A DNA stretch of 64,000 bases, taken from the NCBI GenBank assembly GCA_003116975.1, contig BGKB01000083.1, positions 130,603 to 194,602 on the forward strand, written 5' to 3'. Positions 1-9,930 of this stretch are shown piece after piece. Under the pieces are notes generated by a model. The model had not been told where the DNA came from. It made no database searches and saw nothing but the letters and a program-made list of their open reading frames with translations. The DNA comes from Aurantiochytrium sp. KH105 (taxonomy: Eukaryota; Sar; Bigyra; Thraustochytrida; Thraustochytriidae). Each line of letters opens with the position of its first letter. Positions within the stretch are counted from its first letter, which is position 1. Position numbers and translations under genes: made by a program.

Positions 1-2
1 CC

Positions 3-305
3 TTCAAGTTGTTTGTGGTGGCGTTTGCGTATCGACACGAGACAGGAGCATCGGCCGCCAAGGACCTCGGCTGTGCGTTCCGAGGTGCGGGCGGCCACTG
101 CTTGGACTGGGGACGGCGTCATGAGGTTTGTATGAATCTTTTGATGATTTGCAGAGTGAGAGGGGGGATTGTGTATAGGACGAGCGGGGATGAAACGCGG
201 GAAAGGACCGAGGCCGACCGAGGCCATAAAATGAAGACCGCAGGGGCACGAAAAGAATGCTTGCTCATCATCATCTTGATGGAATGCGAGAAGGTGCTTT
301 CCTAA
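3..305 (+). CDS. Possible 3' end of a gene entering from the left edge
   Basis: The frame starting at base 3 is open from the window edge to a stop at 303-305. Its first 40 or so codons (beginning FKLFVVAFAYRHETG) are GC-rich and look coding, with a balanced hydrophobic, Gly and Cys content. After about base 130 the composition changes to non-coding-like and a GT (GAG|GTTTGT) follows, so the true end or an intron donor may lie there. No domain is recognised. The gene cannot be judged without the sequence to the left. Confidence 0.2.
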   Translation, partial: FKLFVVAFAYRHETGASAAKDLGCAFRGAGGHCLDWGRRHEVCMNLLMICRVRGGIVYRTSGDETRERTEADRGHKMKTAGARKECLLIIILMECEKVLS

Positions 306-973
306 GGAATATGCCACGTGAAGTGTAGGCGTAACAAAAGTCATCAGGCAAAGGAAGGTTGTACAATAAATGATGGATGGTGGACCAAAGAAGTCACCCA
401 CCCCTTTGTTTCGCATTGCAACGTGGCATAGACGTCAAGCAGAAAAAAAGCAAAGCGAATGTGCGCGTGAACAGTAAATCAGTTTTTAACATCAATGCGA
501 ACATGGTTTGCGTCACGTATGTGAGCTGCGCTTGGACAAAGGGACTTTCGGTGTTATAGTGAAAGATCATACCCGGGCTTGAGAACATGAAGCGGTGAGC
601 TGAAGTCAAAAGTGCAAAAGATCTTACCCATTTTCTAAAAGTGAACTCGAATACATCGCGTTTACTTGAAGACATCAAATTCAAACCAGGTAACCTGTAG
701 GAATAACTTCTAACCAAGGAAGATCGCGACAAAACCCGCTCGCAATACCAACCCGGCTTGGTTGTCCGGGATTTTCTCCAAAGTTCGATCAATTTATCAT
801 TCAAACACTGACGAAGGCATTCGTAGATCCATCGTCCGTCATCAAAAGTAGGAGGAAGCAATCTGTTGCTCTTACACGAAGTCGAAAAGAGGGTATCTAC
901 AAGCGGCAAAAATATTTCTCAGTTGCTTTCACGAAGGCTTCGTCTGCTAAGAGGGTCGATGAACAGGTTTTCT
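306..973. other. Intergenic, AT-richer, no gene seen
   Basis: About 670 bases of lower GC than the genes around it. The 171-codon minus-strand frame at 394-909 has no domain or codon pattern like the neighbours and is treated as chance. The segment probably contains the 3' region of the HYPK-like gene. Confidence 0.5.
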
Positions 974-1288
974 TCATGCAGTGGATGCTTGCGGAAGAAC
1001 GAGCGTGGCAAGGGCCTTTTGCAGGTCGCCACCGGCTTCCCTAAGCGCGCGAAGCGCCTGTGTCTTTTCCATCTCGAACTCCTTGACGACGAGGTCGACG
1101 TCGGCGTCCTTGACCTCGACCTTGGCCAGCTCCTTTTCACGCGCAAGTTCTTCCTCTTTGGCTTTCGTCTCTGCGACAGCAAGTTCTTGAAGTGCCTCCT
1201 GGATCGTCTGCCCGGACGCGTTGGCGCCCGACGCGGCGGCCTCCTCGCCCTCGTTCATGCGCTCCATGGCGGAGCTATCCTTGGCCAT
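974..1288 (-). CDS. HYPK-like NAC/UBA-domain protein
   Basis: This is a 104-residue protein starting at ATG 1288. Residues about 60-102 form a NAC-alpha/HYPK-type UBA domain: a VEVKDADVDLVVKEFEMEK helix, then ALRALREAGGDLQKAL ending in LATLVLP, matching the family pattern V(K/E)xxDVxLxxxEMExxxxxAxxxLRExxGxxxxAL. The N-terminal half is a charged helix. HYPK binds the ribosome-associated NatA N-terminal acetyltransferase and acts as a small chaperone; NAC-alpha shares the UBA but would carry a preceding NAC barrel, which is absent here. Size and layout (helix plus C-terminal UBA) fit HYPK. Its start lies about 1.3 kb from the divergent eIF4H-like gene. Confidence 0.8.
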   Translation of the reverse strand: MAKDSSAMERMNEGEEAAASGANASGQTIQEALQELAVAETKAKEEELAREKELAKVEVKDADVDLVVKEFEMEKTQALRALREAGGDLQKALATLVLPQASTA

Positions 1289-2630
1289 CTTGTCTACTCT
1301 TTGTCACGCGTTCGTCCGAAGCGCAGGCAGAGCAAACGGCGTGGACTCCGCGAGACGTCGAGGGAAGACCTCCCACGAGGAACTCTCTTTCCTTTTGCGC
1401 TGACCGGCCCGCACGCAACCCCCTTCGGTCGCTTGGCGATGGTCAATCAATCAGTCAATCGATCGTTCATCTTTATCGCGAGCACCCAACTTGAAGGCAA
1501 GTGAGCTAAACGGCAATCACAAAGGGTGATAAAGACCATTTACAACTGCAACAAAAAAATTTCTGCAACACGCCTATTCTTGACACCACACATCTCCTGG
1601 CCGCACATTGTTTGGCGCAGGCATTCGAAGACCTACAGCTATACTAGTATAACAACTCGGGCTCGCAAGAACAGATTCATCCGTCTTTTGTCGTTGAGAC
1701 CGCCTACCAGTCCCCTCCCTCCATGGGAACCCTGCAGCAGCAGCAGCACCTGCCATGGCTGCTGCTACTGATTGCAGTGGCCGCTTGCAGGGGCCGCGCC
1801 TCTCCGGCCCCTCGGGGTTATCTAGTCCCTTCCCTCCTTAGTCTCCCTCTCCACCCCATTCTCCCCCTTTCCCAGGAGCACTGCAGACCCGCACGTCTTT
1901 CAACTCCGTCTTCCGAGTTACCCCCCTCCGCCCCCTCCGCCCCCCTCTCTCCCACGTAACCCCGCCCACCCAGCTACGCCCCCAATCGATGGTGTGGCTG
2001 GCGCCCGCCTTTCCAGAACTTCCATAACCTCTGTAACCGCCGCTTCCCGCCCTCGCCGCGTCCACCCGCTCGCCTCTCGCCCGCTCCCTCCCTCCCCCTC
2101 CGCGCGCCCAGGCCAGGCCCGGCCGGCCGGCCGCCGCGCCTGCCGCGGCCAGGCCCTCCCTCCGCCCTCCCTCGCTCGCCCCCTCGCGCGGAGGGGCGGC
2201 GCTCGCGGCGCGCGGGCCAGAGCGAGACGCCGACGCCCAGAACAGAGGCCGCGCCACAGTGGACTTTCGCGCCGCGCAAGTCGCTTTCCGCCGCCCGCAA
2301 GTCGCTTTCCGCCGCCCGCAAGTCGCTTTCCGCCGCCGGCCCTCCTCGGCGGAGAGGGGCGAAGGAGAGGGGGCGAGGAGGACAAGCGCGGAAGGCGAGG
2401 GAGGGCGCAGCAGAGTATCTTTGCGCGCACGAGGCGGCGCACGCGGAGGAGCAGACGCGCACGAGCGGGGCGAGCGGGGCGAGCGGAGCGGCGAGCGGGC
2501 GCGGCGCGGCGGCGAGCGGCGGGCGCGGAGAAGCGCGGAGAAGCGCGGCCGGAGAGCGCGCAGGAGCCGGCGGCGGCATTAGCGGCGAGGCGCCCGAGAG
2601 CCACTCGCACGCTCGCACGTACGCGAGAAG
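1289..2630. other. Divergent intergenic region, very GC-rich on the right
   Basis: About 1.3 kb lies between the HYPK-like gene (-) and the eIF4H-like gene (+), so it should hold both promoters. The left half is mixed composition; from about 2000 it is dominated by C/G-rich low complexity that leaves several long frames open on both strands without coding character. It contains a 21-bp tandem repeat at 2276-2338. No TATA box was seen close to either start. Confidence 0.5.
2276..2338. repeat. 21-bp tandem repeat, three copies
   Basis: Three near-perfect head-to-tail copies of a 21-bp unit beginning GCAAGTCGCTTTCCGCC, about 300 bp upstream of the eIF4H-like start. The unit length is a multiple of three, so it leaves frames open; a recent tandem duplication in a promoter or 5' UTR is the likeliest reading. 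Confidence 0.85.
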
Positions 2631-3860
2631 ATGGCGTCCTTCGGCGGCGGCGGCGGCGGCGGCGGCGGCCAGTTCACGGTGTTCCTCGGCAACCTGCCGT
2701 TTGACTGCACGCAGGGCGACGTGGATGCGCTCTTCCAGGGGCTCAACGTGGACCAGGTGCGGCTGATCCACGACCGCGAGGAGGGCACCTTCAAGGGCTT
2801 CGGCTACGTCGAGTTTGGCGACGAGGCCAGCCTGCAGACCGCCCTCGGCTACAACAACGTCGAGTGGATGGGCCGGCGCCTGCGCATTGACGTCGCGCAG
2901 CCCAAGGGCCAGGGCCGCGGCGGCGGCGGCGGCGGCCGTGGCGGCTTCGGCGGCGACCGCGGTGGCCGCGGCGGCTTCGGAGGTGGCGGCGGCGGCGGCT
3001 ACGGCGGCGACCGCGGCGGCGGCGCTTTCAGCAGCTACAGCGGCGGCGGAGGCTCCCGCGCGGACCGCCCCGTGCCGGACGAACCGCCCTTCACTGCCTT
3101 CGTCGGCAACATTCCGTTCGAGACCGTCCAGGGGGATCTGGAGGCGCTCTTTGACGGCCTCTCGGTCAAGGAGGTCCGCATCGCTTACGACCGCGAGACC
3201 GGCGAGCCCCGCGGCATGGGCTACGTCGAGTTCAACGACAAGCAGTCGCTGGTGACGGCTCTGCAGTACAATGGACAGCCCTGGGGCTCGCGCGAGCTCC
3301 GCATCAACGTCGCCGACCAAAAGGGCGGCAACCGCCGCGGTGGTGGCGCAGCTAGCGGCGGCGGCTACGGAGGCTCGCGCGGCGGCGGTGCGGCCGGCGG
3401 CGGCGGCTACGGAGGCTCCTCGCGCGGTGGGTCGCGCGGTGTTGGCTTTGGCGGAAATGATGGCTTTGGCGCCCCCGCGGGATCCGGCGGCTACGGCGAG
3501 GACCGTGCCGGCAGCGATGCCTTTGGCTCGAGCAGGAGCCGTGCCGACCGCGGCGACTTCCAGGACAACTCAGCCTTTGGCGTCCAGCGCCGTGGTGGCG
3601 CCGACATGGACCCATACGGCGGCGCTGGCGGCCGTGCCGACGACCTCCCACCTGAGCCCACGGCCCAGGACGAGGCTGAGCGCCCCCGTCTCAAGCTCGC
3701 TTCGCGCACCAAGAAGGACCCTCCTGCGGCCTCTGCTCAGGCCTCGCGCAGCTCGGCCATTTTCGGCGCTGCCAAGCCTGTTAATGTCAAGGAGCCCAAG
3801 AAGGCCTCTGAGGAGGCCTCCGGCAGCAAGGACGACAAAGCCGAGGCGCCCTCCAAGTAA
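2631..3860 (+). CDS. Two-RRM, RGG-rich RNA-binding protein (eIF4H/eIF4B-like)
   Basis: This 409-residue protein starts at ATG 2631 (gaagATGG). RRM1 spans about residues 14-90, with RNP2 VFLGNLPF and RNP1 KGFGYVEF. RRM2 spans about 145-222, with RNP2 AFVGNIPF and RNP1 RGMGYVEF. Both domains read like eIF4H (FTVFLGNLPFDCTQGDVDAL). Gly/Arg-rich RGG linkers lie between and after the RRMs, and the C-terminal 90 residues are Lys/Ala/Ser-rich and disordered. Proteins of this type stimulate the eIF4A helicase in translation initiation. Two full eIF4H-like RRMs in one chain differ from the single RRM of animal eIF4H and eIF4B, so a divergent hnRNP-like role is the alternative. Confidence 0.8.
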   Translation: MASFGGGGGGGGGQFTVFLGNLPFDCTQGDVDALFQGLNVDQVRLIHDREEGTFKGFGYVEFGDEASLQTALGYNNVEWMGRRLRIDVAQPKGQGRGGGGGGRGGFGGDRGGRGGFGGGGGGGYGGDRGGGAFSSYSGGGGSRADRPVPDEPPFTAFVGNIPFETVQGDLEALFDGLSVKEVRIAYDRETGEPRGMGYVEFNDKQSLVTALQYNGQPWGSRELRINVADQKGGNRRGGGAASGGGYGGSRGGGAAGGGGYGGSSRGGSRGVGFGGNDGFGAPAGSGGYGEDRAGSDAFGSSRSRADRGDFQDNSAFGVQRRGGADMDPYGGAGGRADDLPPEPTAQDEAERPRLKLASRTKKDPPAASAQASRSSAIFGAAKPVNVKEPKKASEEASGSKDDKAEAPSK

Positions 3861-4359
3861 TCGCTTACTGGATTTGGTTGGTGCCCATTCTAGCTCCACA
3901 TCATTCTCCCCGAGAATCGTGTCGGTTCTCTATTTCAATTGTCATCCTCGACTGCCTGCTTGCCCACCTGCGAATTCCCTATTCGCATCCCTTCTAGCAT
4001 TCTTTCCGACAACCACTCTTGGCCCGCAAGAACGTCGCTACAGCAAATAGCCGCGCGTACGCACACCAACGTCTTTTTACACCCTCTCGTGTTCCCTTCA
4101 TTTCCCCTTCCCCTTCCCTTCTCTTCAATCAACTAAAAGCAAAGATAAAGAAAAAAAAAAGTGAGTGTGAATGAGTCACAACAACAACAACAACAACAAC
4201 AAAAAGACAGAAGGAAAGACAACGAGAAGAAGCTTGATTCGCCGAGTGAGTGAGCTAATACATGTACATTCGCGGTCTCACCGTCGTCCTCGTCCCGATC
4301 GACTCGGAACGTGATAAAAGAGAAAGAGACGAACCTTTCTTCGTCACGCCTGCGCGATG
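3861..4359. other. Convergent 3' intergenic region
   Basis: About 500 bases between two converging genes. It is pyrimidine-rich after the eIF4H-like stop, then A-rich with an (ACA)n tract at about 4178-4203. It presumably holds both 3' UTRs. No gene was seen. Confidence 0.5.
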
Positions 4360-5115
4360 TCACAGACTGTCGCTGCTCGCGACGCTTGCTCCTGCGCTGC
4401 TCGCCTCCTCGAAATCTTCCCGCACAGAGTCCATCTTGCCGAGCGGTGAAGACATGGTAAACGTAGGAAGGTCTACAGCAGATTGGCTGTTTCCAAGCGC
4501 GAAAGCGGCCACTACATTTCTTGCGCCGGCAAAGAGCGACTCTTCTGCGACAGACCGCGCCGTTGCCGCGATGCACTCCAGCGTCTCGCGAGGCAGACTT
4601 CGCGCAGAACGTGTCTCGCGGCAATCGCGGCCCATTGTCCTTGAGTTCATGAATCGATACACGTTGTCGCGCGCAGCACCCGTGCTGCGCGAAGTGTGCA
4701 ATGACGTAGCGAATCCCATATGACTCGATGAACGCGCGAGTCGTGGCGTCAGGGCTAGCGCAACCTCCTCTTGGACATGCGCGTGATCGTTGATCGAGTT
4801 GTTGTTTGCGACTCCGGGAGCAGCGGAAGCGCCGCTGCCGCCACTGCTAAAGACTTGGTCTGCCATTCGCGCCTCGAAGAGCCGTCTTCTCGGCGTCGAT
4901 TGCCTCTGCGGATGTGTTTCTGCCCGAATACCTCGTCTCCGAGCGGCATTCTTGCTTTGTTGCCATGATGCAAAGCCATCGTCTCCGCCCACGCTGCTTG
5001 CGCCTAGACTTTTCAGCGACAGCTGCGAAAGGTCAAGACGCAGCTTTTGCTCCACGCCCTCGTCGTCCTCGTCGTGTTCTTCCGGGAGCTCCTCGAGCAG
5101 AGGTTCGAACTCCAT
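4360..5115 (-). CDS. Hypothetical protein with acidic N-terminus
   Basis: The frame is open from 5211, but the first convincing start is ATG 5115 (MEFEPLLEELPEEHDEDDE), because upstream codons translate a (CT)n microsatellite. It gives 251 residues. The N-terminal 25 residues are strongly acidic and are followed by a short amphipathic stretch (LRLDLSQLSLKSLGA). The rest is Ser/Arg/Ala-rich with no recognised domain, membrane segment or signal peptide. A mostly disordered regulatory or adaptor protein is possible, but no function is assigned. Confidence 0.55.
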   Translation of the reverse strand: MEFEPLLEELPEEHDEDDEGVEQKLRLDLSQLSLKSLGASSVGGDDGFASWQQSKNAARRRGIRAETHPQRQSTPRRRLFEARMADQVFSSGGSGASAAPGVANNNSINDHAHVQEEVALALTPRLARSSSHMGFATSLHTSRSTGAARDNVYRFMNSRTMGRDCRETRSARSLPRETLECIAATARSVAEESLFAGARNVVAAFALGNSQSAVDLPTFTMSSPLGKMDSVREDFEEASSAGASVASSDSL

Positions 5116-6019
5116 CTTCGAGAAGATTCTTTGCGTTGCGCGTCCTCCGCCGCCTCTCTCTCTCTCTCTCTCTCTCCCGCGCGCGCGGCCAAAGTCGGTC
5201 ACCGCAAGCACGCAAATACGCTAGTACGCTAGCACGCTAGCACTCTAGTACGCTAGGACGCAAGTTTGCCACTTCGCAAGAAAGCGAGCCAGCCAGCAGG
5301 CCAGCAGGCCAGCAGGCCAGTCAGCCGTCCAACGAGCTGCCAGACCGCGCCGCGAGCTGGCCGCTCCAGCCAGCTTCAGAGCGAGCTTTGGGTGATTGAA
5401 TGATTGATTGATCGATGGATGGAGAAAGAGAGAGCGAGAGAGAAAGTTGGTAAGAAAGACCTTAGGCTGAGAGCGCCGCGTAACGTTATAGCACACACAC
5501 ATTCACACACCTAATTCTCCGCCTTCTTATATAAAACAAAGTTAGGTCTTCGTGATGGGTTGTCCCGGAGGACCGCCCCTAGGCTAGAAAAAGAAATGAA
5601 TGAAAACAATGGGAAAGCCTTGAAGGCCGGGATTAGGATTTGATGGAGGAATCAAGAGCGAACTCATCCTTATGCGCGACACCAGCTCAGCGATTCGCTT
5701 TGCGCTCTTCCTCTCTTTCTCTCCTTCTCTCTCTCTCTCTCTCTCTCACGGGTGGAGGAAAAAATGTTGTGGCCTCGAGCCGCAAAGTATTTGGACATGG
5801 CCCCACGCGCACCTTTCAAGAGACCAAGTCCGGGTCGTCCCCAGGGACATCAATCGGCCGCAGATAGCCAGCGGTAGGCGGCAGCAAGGAAGAACTCAAG
5901 AGGCTCCGGCACAGCCTGCCTGCCACCACTGGCAAGACGCGGAGATTTGCCTTCACAACGGCTACTTTTCCTTGCATATAGCTGGAATTACCACACATAA
6001 AAGGGACAAAGAGAAATCA
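5116..6019. other. Intergenic region rich in simple repeats
   Basis: About 900 bases upstream of the acidic unknown and downstream of ODAD1. It contains (CT)n at 5156-5176 and 5726-5748, an 8-bp tandem array at 5210-5265 and a (CCAGCAGG)-like run near 5290-5325. CT tracts recur just upstream of several starts in this window, for example the K+ channel, and could be promoter elements; this is inference. No gene was seen. Confidence 0.5.
5210..5265. repeat. 8-bp tandem array (ACGCTAGN), seven copies
   Basis: Seven contiguous 8-bp units of the form ACGCTAGT/ACGCTAGC, with the outer ones degenerate (ACGCAAAT, ACGCAAGT). It lies about 95 bp upstream of the 5115 start. Confidence 0.8.
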
Positions 6020-7912
6020 TTATTGATAGTGGTCGTCGGGAAGATTAAAGTGTGCGGCGGCCTGCGAATCGACAAAGGTGCGCTGGCGCGAGTGCTGCTG
6101 TTGCTGCTGTTGCTGCTGGAAGTTGCTGCTCGCTGCGTGCACAGCACTGCGCTTTGGGGACTGCTGATGCGCAGCCTTCTTGTGAATGGTCTTCATCGTC
6201 TTGATCTTGAGCTCCTGGTGCGTCAGGGGCCTGTACTCGTGGTCCTCGTCGTCAGACCCTTCGTCCGAAGAGTACTCGTTGAGCGAAGGAGGATTAATCT
6301 GCACAGTATCCTGGCCCATTGGCGCCGTTGGACCTTGGCCTAGAATGCTCACAAGAGCATTCGATGGCGAACCCGGGCCGCCCGGTGAACCCGGCGAGAA
6401 CGGGCTGCCCGGCGAGAGAAGCGGGCTGCCAGGACCTTCGTTGTCTAAATCGCCACCCAAACCAAGGTCACCAGGGTTGCCTCCGTTGGGGCTGTTCGGG
6501 AGCTGACGACGCGAGTACGCCGCCCACATTTGCAGAATCTCGTTGGTCCGCTGCTCAATGATGCCAAGGAACTGCATAATATTGGCCTCCGTGACCTGGG
6601 TATCCGACAACAAGTCAGCCATGGCCGTCTTGTCGCACTCTGTCTTGAGAAAGATGGCCTGAATGCCGACCTTGAGCGCAGCAATCGTCTTCATGGCCTC
6701 CTGATACCGAAGTTCGTACTTTTCGGCAGCAGCCTCGGTGCTCTGCAGCTTCGACTGCAAGTCGTTGAGCAGCTGCTGATGCTGGTTTGCGTCGTCGCCG
6801 GACTCTTGCGTGTACTTGTCCTCTTCCTCGTGAAGCTGCTGAATCTGCTCCTCAAGCTTCTCAAGCTCATTGTTTTGCTCATTGACAAAGTTGAACAAAG
6901 AAAAGTTTTGTTCTTCGTTCTGGATAAAGGTCTTGACAAGCTCGTCGACGTCTGTGATGCCTGTCGCAGCTTTGATCTTATTAAAGGCCTCTTCGTACGA
7001 CTGGACCTTCATCTCGGTGGCGGCAACATTGGCCTTGTCCTTGGCCATGCTCCACACGCCCTTGGCCACCTTCTTCTTGAGGCGTGCCTCCTCCTCCATT
7101 GACATCTCGCCACGTTGACCGATGGTGTCCTTGCCCTGCTCGCGCAACAGCATATCTTTGCGTCGTCGGTCCGCGTCGATGGCACGATCCAACTCGGCAA
7201 TCTGCTCGTCGACCTCGGCACGCTCCTTGTTGTTCTGCTGCTCGATTGCCGTCATCTCCATTTGTGCCTGATCGCGGGCTTCGTAGGCCTGGTTCGAGGA
7301 CTCGATAATGGTGGCCATCTGCTTCTTTTTCTCGTGCAGCTCCTTTTCAAGCTTGCGATAGATATTGTCAAACACAACACGCTCGCGCCGCAGGCCATCA
7401 ATCGTCTCCCGGAGCTGCTTGTTGTGCGCAAGTGCCTCGTTAAATTTAACAAGAGCTTTGTCGAGACGGTTCTCGAGAATGCGAATCTGCTTAGCCACCA
7501 TCTTTTGGCTCTCTTTTGCAGCATTGACGCCGCCCATTTGTTTGCGCTGTTGCAGGATTTTGCTCTTCATCACTTTTATGGCCTTATTGAGCTCCTCAAG
7601 GTTACGGGTTTCGATTGCGAGCTTTTGCGTAAACATGTCGCCCTGGTCCTGGACCATGGCGAGCTTGCTCGAGGGTCCAGAGTCGCCCCCCTTGGTGGCC
7701 AGGTGCCGTTCTTCCATGGCGAGTTCCGCCTTGAGAGCTTCTTCATCCTTGCGTAGCTTGTTGATGGCTGCTTGCTGTCGTCGAATGATGTTTTGACTTT
7801 CTTCCGTGTACGCGCGCCTGTTTTGCTCCATGTTGCGGTACTCGCGCTGGAGCTGCGCAAATTCAGACGCAAGCGCCGAGGCCGACTTGGCCTCACCATC
7901 ATTCCCGCTCAT
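6020..7912 (-). CDS. Outer dynein arm docking complex subunit 2 (DC2/ODAD1, CCDC114/CCDC63 family)
   Basis: This 630-residue coiled-coil protein starts at ATG 7912 (MSGNDGEAKS). Landmarks of the ODA1/DC2 family can be read in order: DQGDMFTQKLAIETRNLEEL; RILENRLDKALVKFNEA; HNKQLRETIDGLRRERV; ATGITDVDELV followed by NFSLFNFVNEQNNELEKLEE; and LGIIEQRTNEIL. These closely follow Chlamydomonas ODA1. The protein is predicted to tether outer dynein arms to doublet microtubules in the flagellar axoneme. The C-terminal 130 residues are Pro/Gly-rich, then acidic, then Gln-rich (QQQQQQQQ), and look disordered. The next gene upstream on the same strand is also axonemal (DRC4), so this organism makes a motile flagellum. 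Confidence 0.93.
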   Translation of the reverse strand: MSGNDGEAKSASALASEFAQLQREYRNMEQNRRAYTEESQNIIRRQQAAINKLRKDEEALKAELAMEERHLATKGGDSGPSSKLAMVQDQGDMFTQKLAIETRNLEELNKAIKVMKSKILQQRKQMGGVNAAKESQKMVAKQIRILENRLDKALVKFNEALAHNKQLRETIDGLRRERVVFDNIYRKLEKELHEKKKQMATIIESSNQAYEARDQAQMEMTAIEQQNNKERAEVDEQIAELDRAIDADRRRKDMLLREQGKDTIGQRGEMSMEEEARLKKKVAKGVWSMAKDKANVAATEMKVQSYEEAFNKIKAATGITDVDELVKTFIQNEEQNFSLFNFVNEQNNELEKLEEQIQQLHEEEDKYTQESGDDANQHQQLLNDLQSKLQSTEAAAEKYELRYQEAMKTIAALKVGIQAIFLKTECDKTAMADLLSDTQVTEANIMQFLGIIEQRTNEILQMWAAYSRRQLPNSPNGGNPGDLGLGGDLDNEGPGSPLLSPGSPFSPGSPGGPGSPSNALVSILGQGPTAPMGQDTVQINPPSLNEYSSDEGSDDEDHEYRPLTHQELKIKTMKTIHKKAAHQQSPKRSAVHAASSNFQQQQQQQQHSRQRTFVDSQAAAHFNLPDDHYQ

Positions 7913-8538
7913 TGTCTTCACCAAATGATGAAATCTCGTATTGCTAAGACGACTTGCGGCTCGCGTCTGCCTACACCAGTCCAAGCTCGATGCGCGTCAC
8001 TGAGCGCGCAAGTTTTCGTACCCTTCCTTGGTGCGCGCCCTGTGCGCGCGCGCCCAAGACTCTTTTCTTGTCTAGGAGAAAGTGCGCAAGCGCTCGCTGC
8101 CTTGCACGGATGCTCAAAGTAGCAATCGATCAAACGACAAAGTAGGAGCGCGTCAATTACCGCCGACCGGCACTTGAGCAAGCACGCGTCCGCATAAGCT
8201 TTTTAACAGGTTCTTATCGCACGCGCGACGAGTACAGTCATAAGACGCAGCGACTCTACGCATTGAAGCAAAGGCCTTTAAGTGGAGACGAAACTCTTGC
8301 AAGAAAGAACTTGAAACCTTGAGGAAAAAAAAAAGGGGGGTTCAACGGATAGTCTCCTCATGGCAGCTAGCTGCATAGTATAACACATCGACCAAAGGTT
8401 GGAAGTAAATACAATGACGAGAGAGGGACAAACAGAAAGATAAACAGACTGACTGACTTGCTAGCAGCTATAATGACAGAGAGAGAAACAGATGATTGAT
8501 TTGGATTGGGGGTGAATTGGTAGGGTTTAAAGTGAAAG
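7913..8538. other. Intergenic between two axonemal genes
   Basis: About 630 bases hold the ODAD1 promoter and the DRC4 3' region. There is a (GTGCGC)-rich patch near 8030-8060, a poly-A run followed by G6 at about 8322-8340, and (GACT/GAGA)-like simple sequence at 8445-8490. No gene was seen. Confidence 0.45.
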
Positions 8539-9930
8539 TCAAAAGCCGCTCGCTGGGATCTTGAGAGGATGCAGCTCGAAGCCAACCTCTTGGACTGCGA
8601 TGCCATATTCGCCAAGCTTGGACTCGTACGCCTCAAGCATCTTGTTGTGGTGGCCGACAGCGGCGGTGATCGACTGTGAAAGATCCGAAACAGCAGCATT
8701 CTTCGCCTCGAGAATATCGCGCACCTTGGCTTGCACAATTCCAAGCGTCGAAGGATCGAGATTGAATTGCTTGAGGATCTCCGACAGATACCCGTCCGTC
8801 TTCTCGAGCTCCCGGTCGAGCAGAGTCACCTTCTTCTCGAGCAGAATATTCTTGAGACCAGTCTTCTGCTGGACGTCAAACACAGAGCTCTGCAGCTGGT
8901 CATACAGACTTTTGCGCTCGGACGAAATCATCTCAAAGCGTTGGCCAAGAACCTCGTTCTCCCATTGCAGCGCCTTGAGCTGATCCTGCACGACGCCCAG
9001 GTTGACCTTCGTTTTGGACAAGCGTGCCTTAATTTCCGTGTATTCTTCGAGGCTCCCTCGCAGGCGCTCCACATCTTGAAGGGCCTGTTTGAGTGGTTCG
9101 GACATGCGCTTATTTTCCTGTGCAATCTCGAACATGAGCTTTTCATCGGCAGACTCTTTCTTTTTCATCTCTGAAACACCCTCCTTGAGAGACTTGATGA
9201 GATCCAAGTTGTTGTGCGTAATGTCATTGTAGTAGTTTTTGATCTCTGCAAAGGCTTTTTCGTGCGTCTTCATGAGCTCGTCAATGTGGCTGTCCTTGCG
9301 TTGCTCAATGCGCTGGATATCTGCCTTGCGCTGCGCCTCGAGCTGTTCGCGGAGCACGCGTGAGCGTCGTTCATGCTTGAGCTGCAGCTCCCTGGCTCGC
9401 CGCTCGAAATTCTGTCGCAGCTCCGTGATGCGACGATCCTGTTCCTGCTTGAGACTTTTGATAAAGTCTTCATGGCTTAGCTCCGTCTCCTTGAGTTCAA
9501 TTTTGAGAGCGCGCTCGTCCTTTTTCAGCTCTGTCTCGGCGTGTCGATGCTTGTCCTCCTCGAGTCGGAGCGAATTATTGCAATCGGCCTTCAAGTAGGT
9601 CACCTCATTCTGGTGCTCGTACAAGAGATGCTTGACACGCTGCTTGTAAACTTTGATTTCGACCTGGTGTCTCTCCTCAAGATCTTGCAGCTCGCGATGC
9701 TTGTTCCGCACTTCGGCCTTTTTGTCTTCGAGATTCTTCTTCTCCACAATCCAGAAATAGTTGATCTTTTCACGCTGCTGCTGGAATTCGTTGAACTGCT
9801 GCTGCTCCGTGAGCACCTGCCGCTTCAAGTCCTTGGCCTGCCGCACGAGTGCGAGTCTTGCTTCGGCCTCAGCATTGCCGGCGCCACCGTCATCGCCCTT
9901 CTTCCCGCCCTTCTTCTTTCCCTTGCCCAT
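8539..9930 (-). CDS. Nexin-dynein regulatory complex subunit 4 (DRC4/GAS8)
   Basis: This 463-residue protein starts at ATG 9930 (MGKGKKKGGKKGDDGG), the typical Lys/Gly-rich GAS8 beginning. Family hallmarks follow: REKINYFWIVEKKNLEDKKA, RHQVEIKVYKQRVKHLLYEH, and IKNYYNDITHNNLDLIKSLK. Nearly the whole chain is coiled coil. DRC4 is a base-plate scaffold of the nexin link between axonemal doublets and is needed for ciliary motility. The open frame extends 35 codons upstream of 9930, but those codons lack family similarity. Together with ODAD1 downstream it forms a pair of flagellar genes transcribed in the same direction. Confidence 0.95.
   Translation of the reverse strand: MGKGKKKGGKKGDDGGAGNAEAEARLALVRQAKDLKRQVLTEQQQFNEFQQQREKINYFWIVEKKNLEDKKAEVRNKHRELQDLEERHQVEIKVYKQRVKHLLYEHQNEVTYLKADCNNSLRLEEDKHRHAETELKKDERALKIELKETELSHEDFIKSLKQEQDRRITELRQNFERRARELQLKHERRSRVLREQLEAQRKADIQRIEQRKDSHIDELMKTHEKAFAEIKNYYNDITHNNLDLIKSLKEGVSEMKKKESADEKLMFEIAQENKRMSEPLKQALQDVERLRGSLEEYTEIKARLSKTKVNLGVVQDQLKALQWENEVLGQRFEMISSERKSLYDQLQSSVFDVQQKTGLKNILLEKKVTLLDRELEKTDGYLSEILKQFNLDPSTLGIVQAKVRDILEAKNAAVSDLSQSITAAVGHHNKMLEAYESKLGEYGIAVQEVGFELHPLKIPASGF

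Noticed and set aside
394-909. 171-codon minus-strand frame near the left edge
   Set aside because: AT-rich composition, no domain, and unlike the codon use of the neighbouring genes.
1974-3320. 448-codon minus-strand frame opposite the eIF4H-like gene
   Set aside because: It mirrors the Gly-rich RRM gene and translates to Ala-rich low complexity; the plus strand has two clear RRMs.
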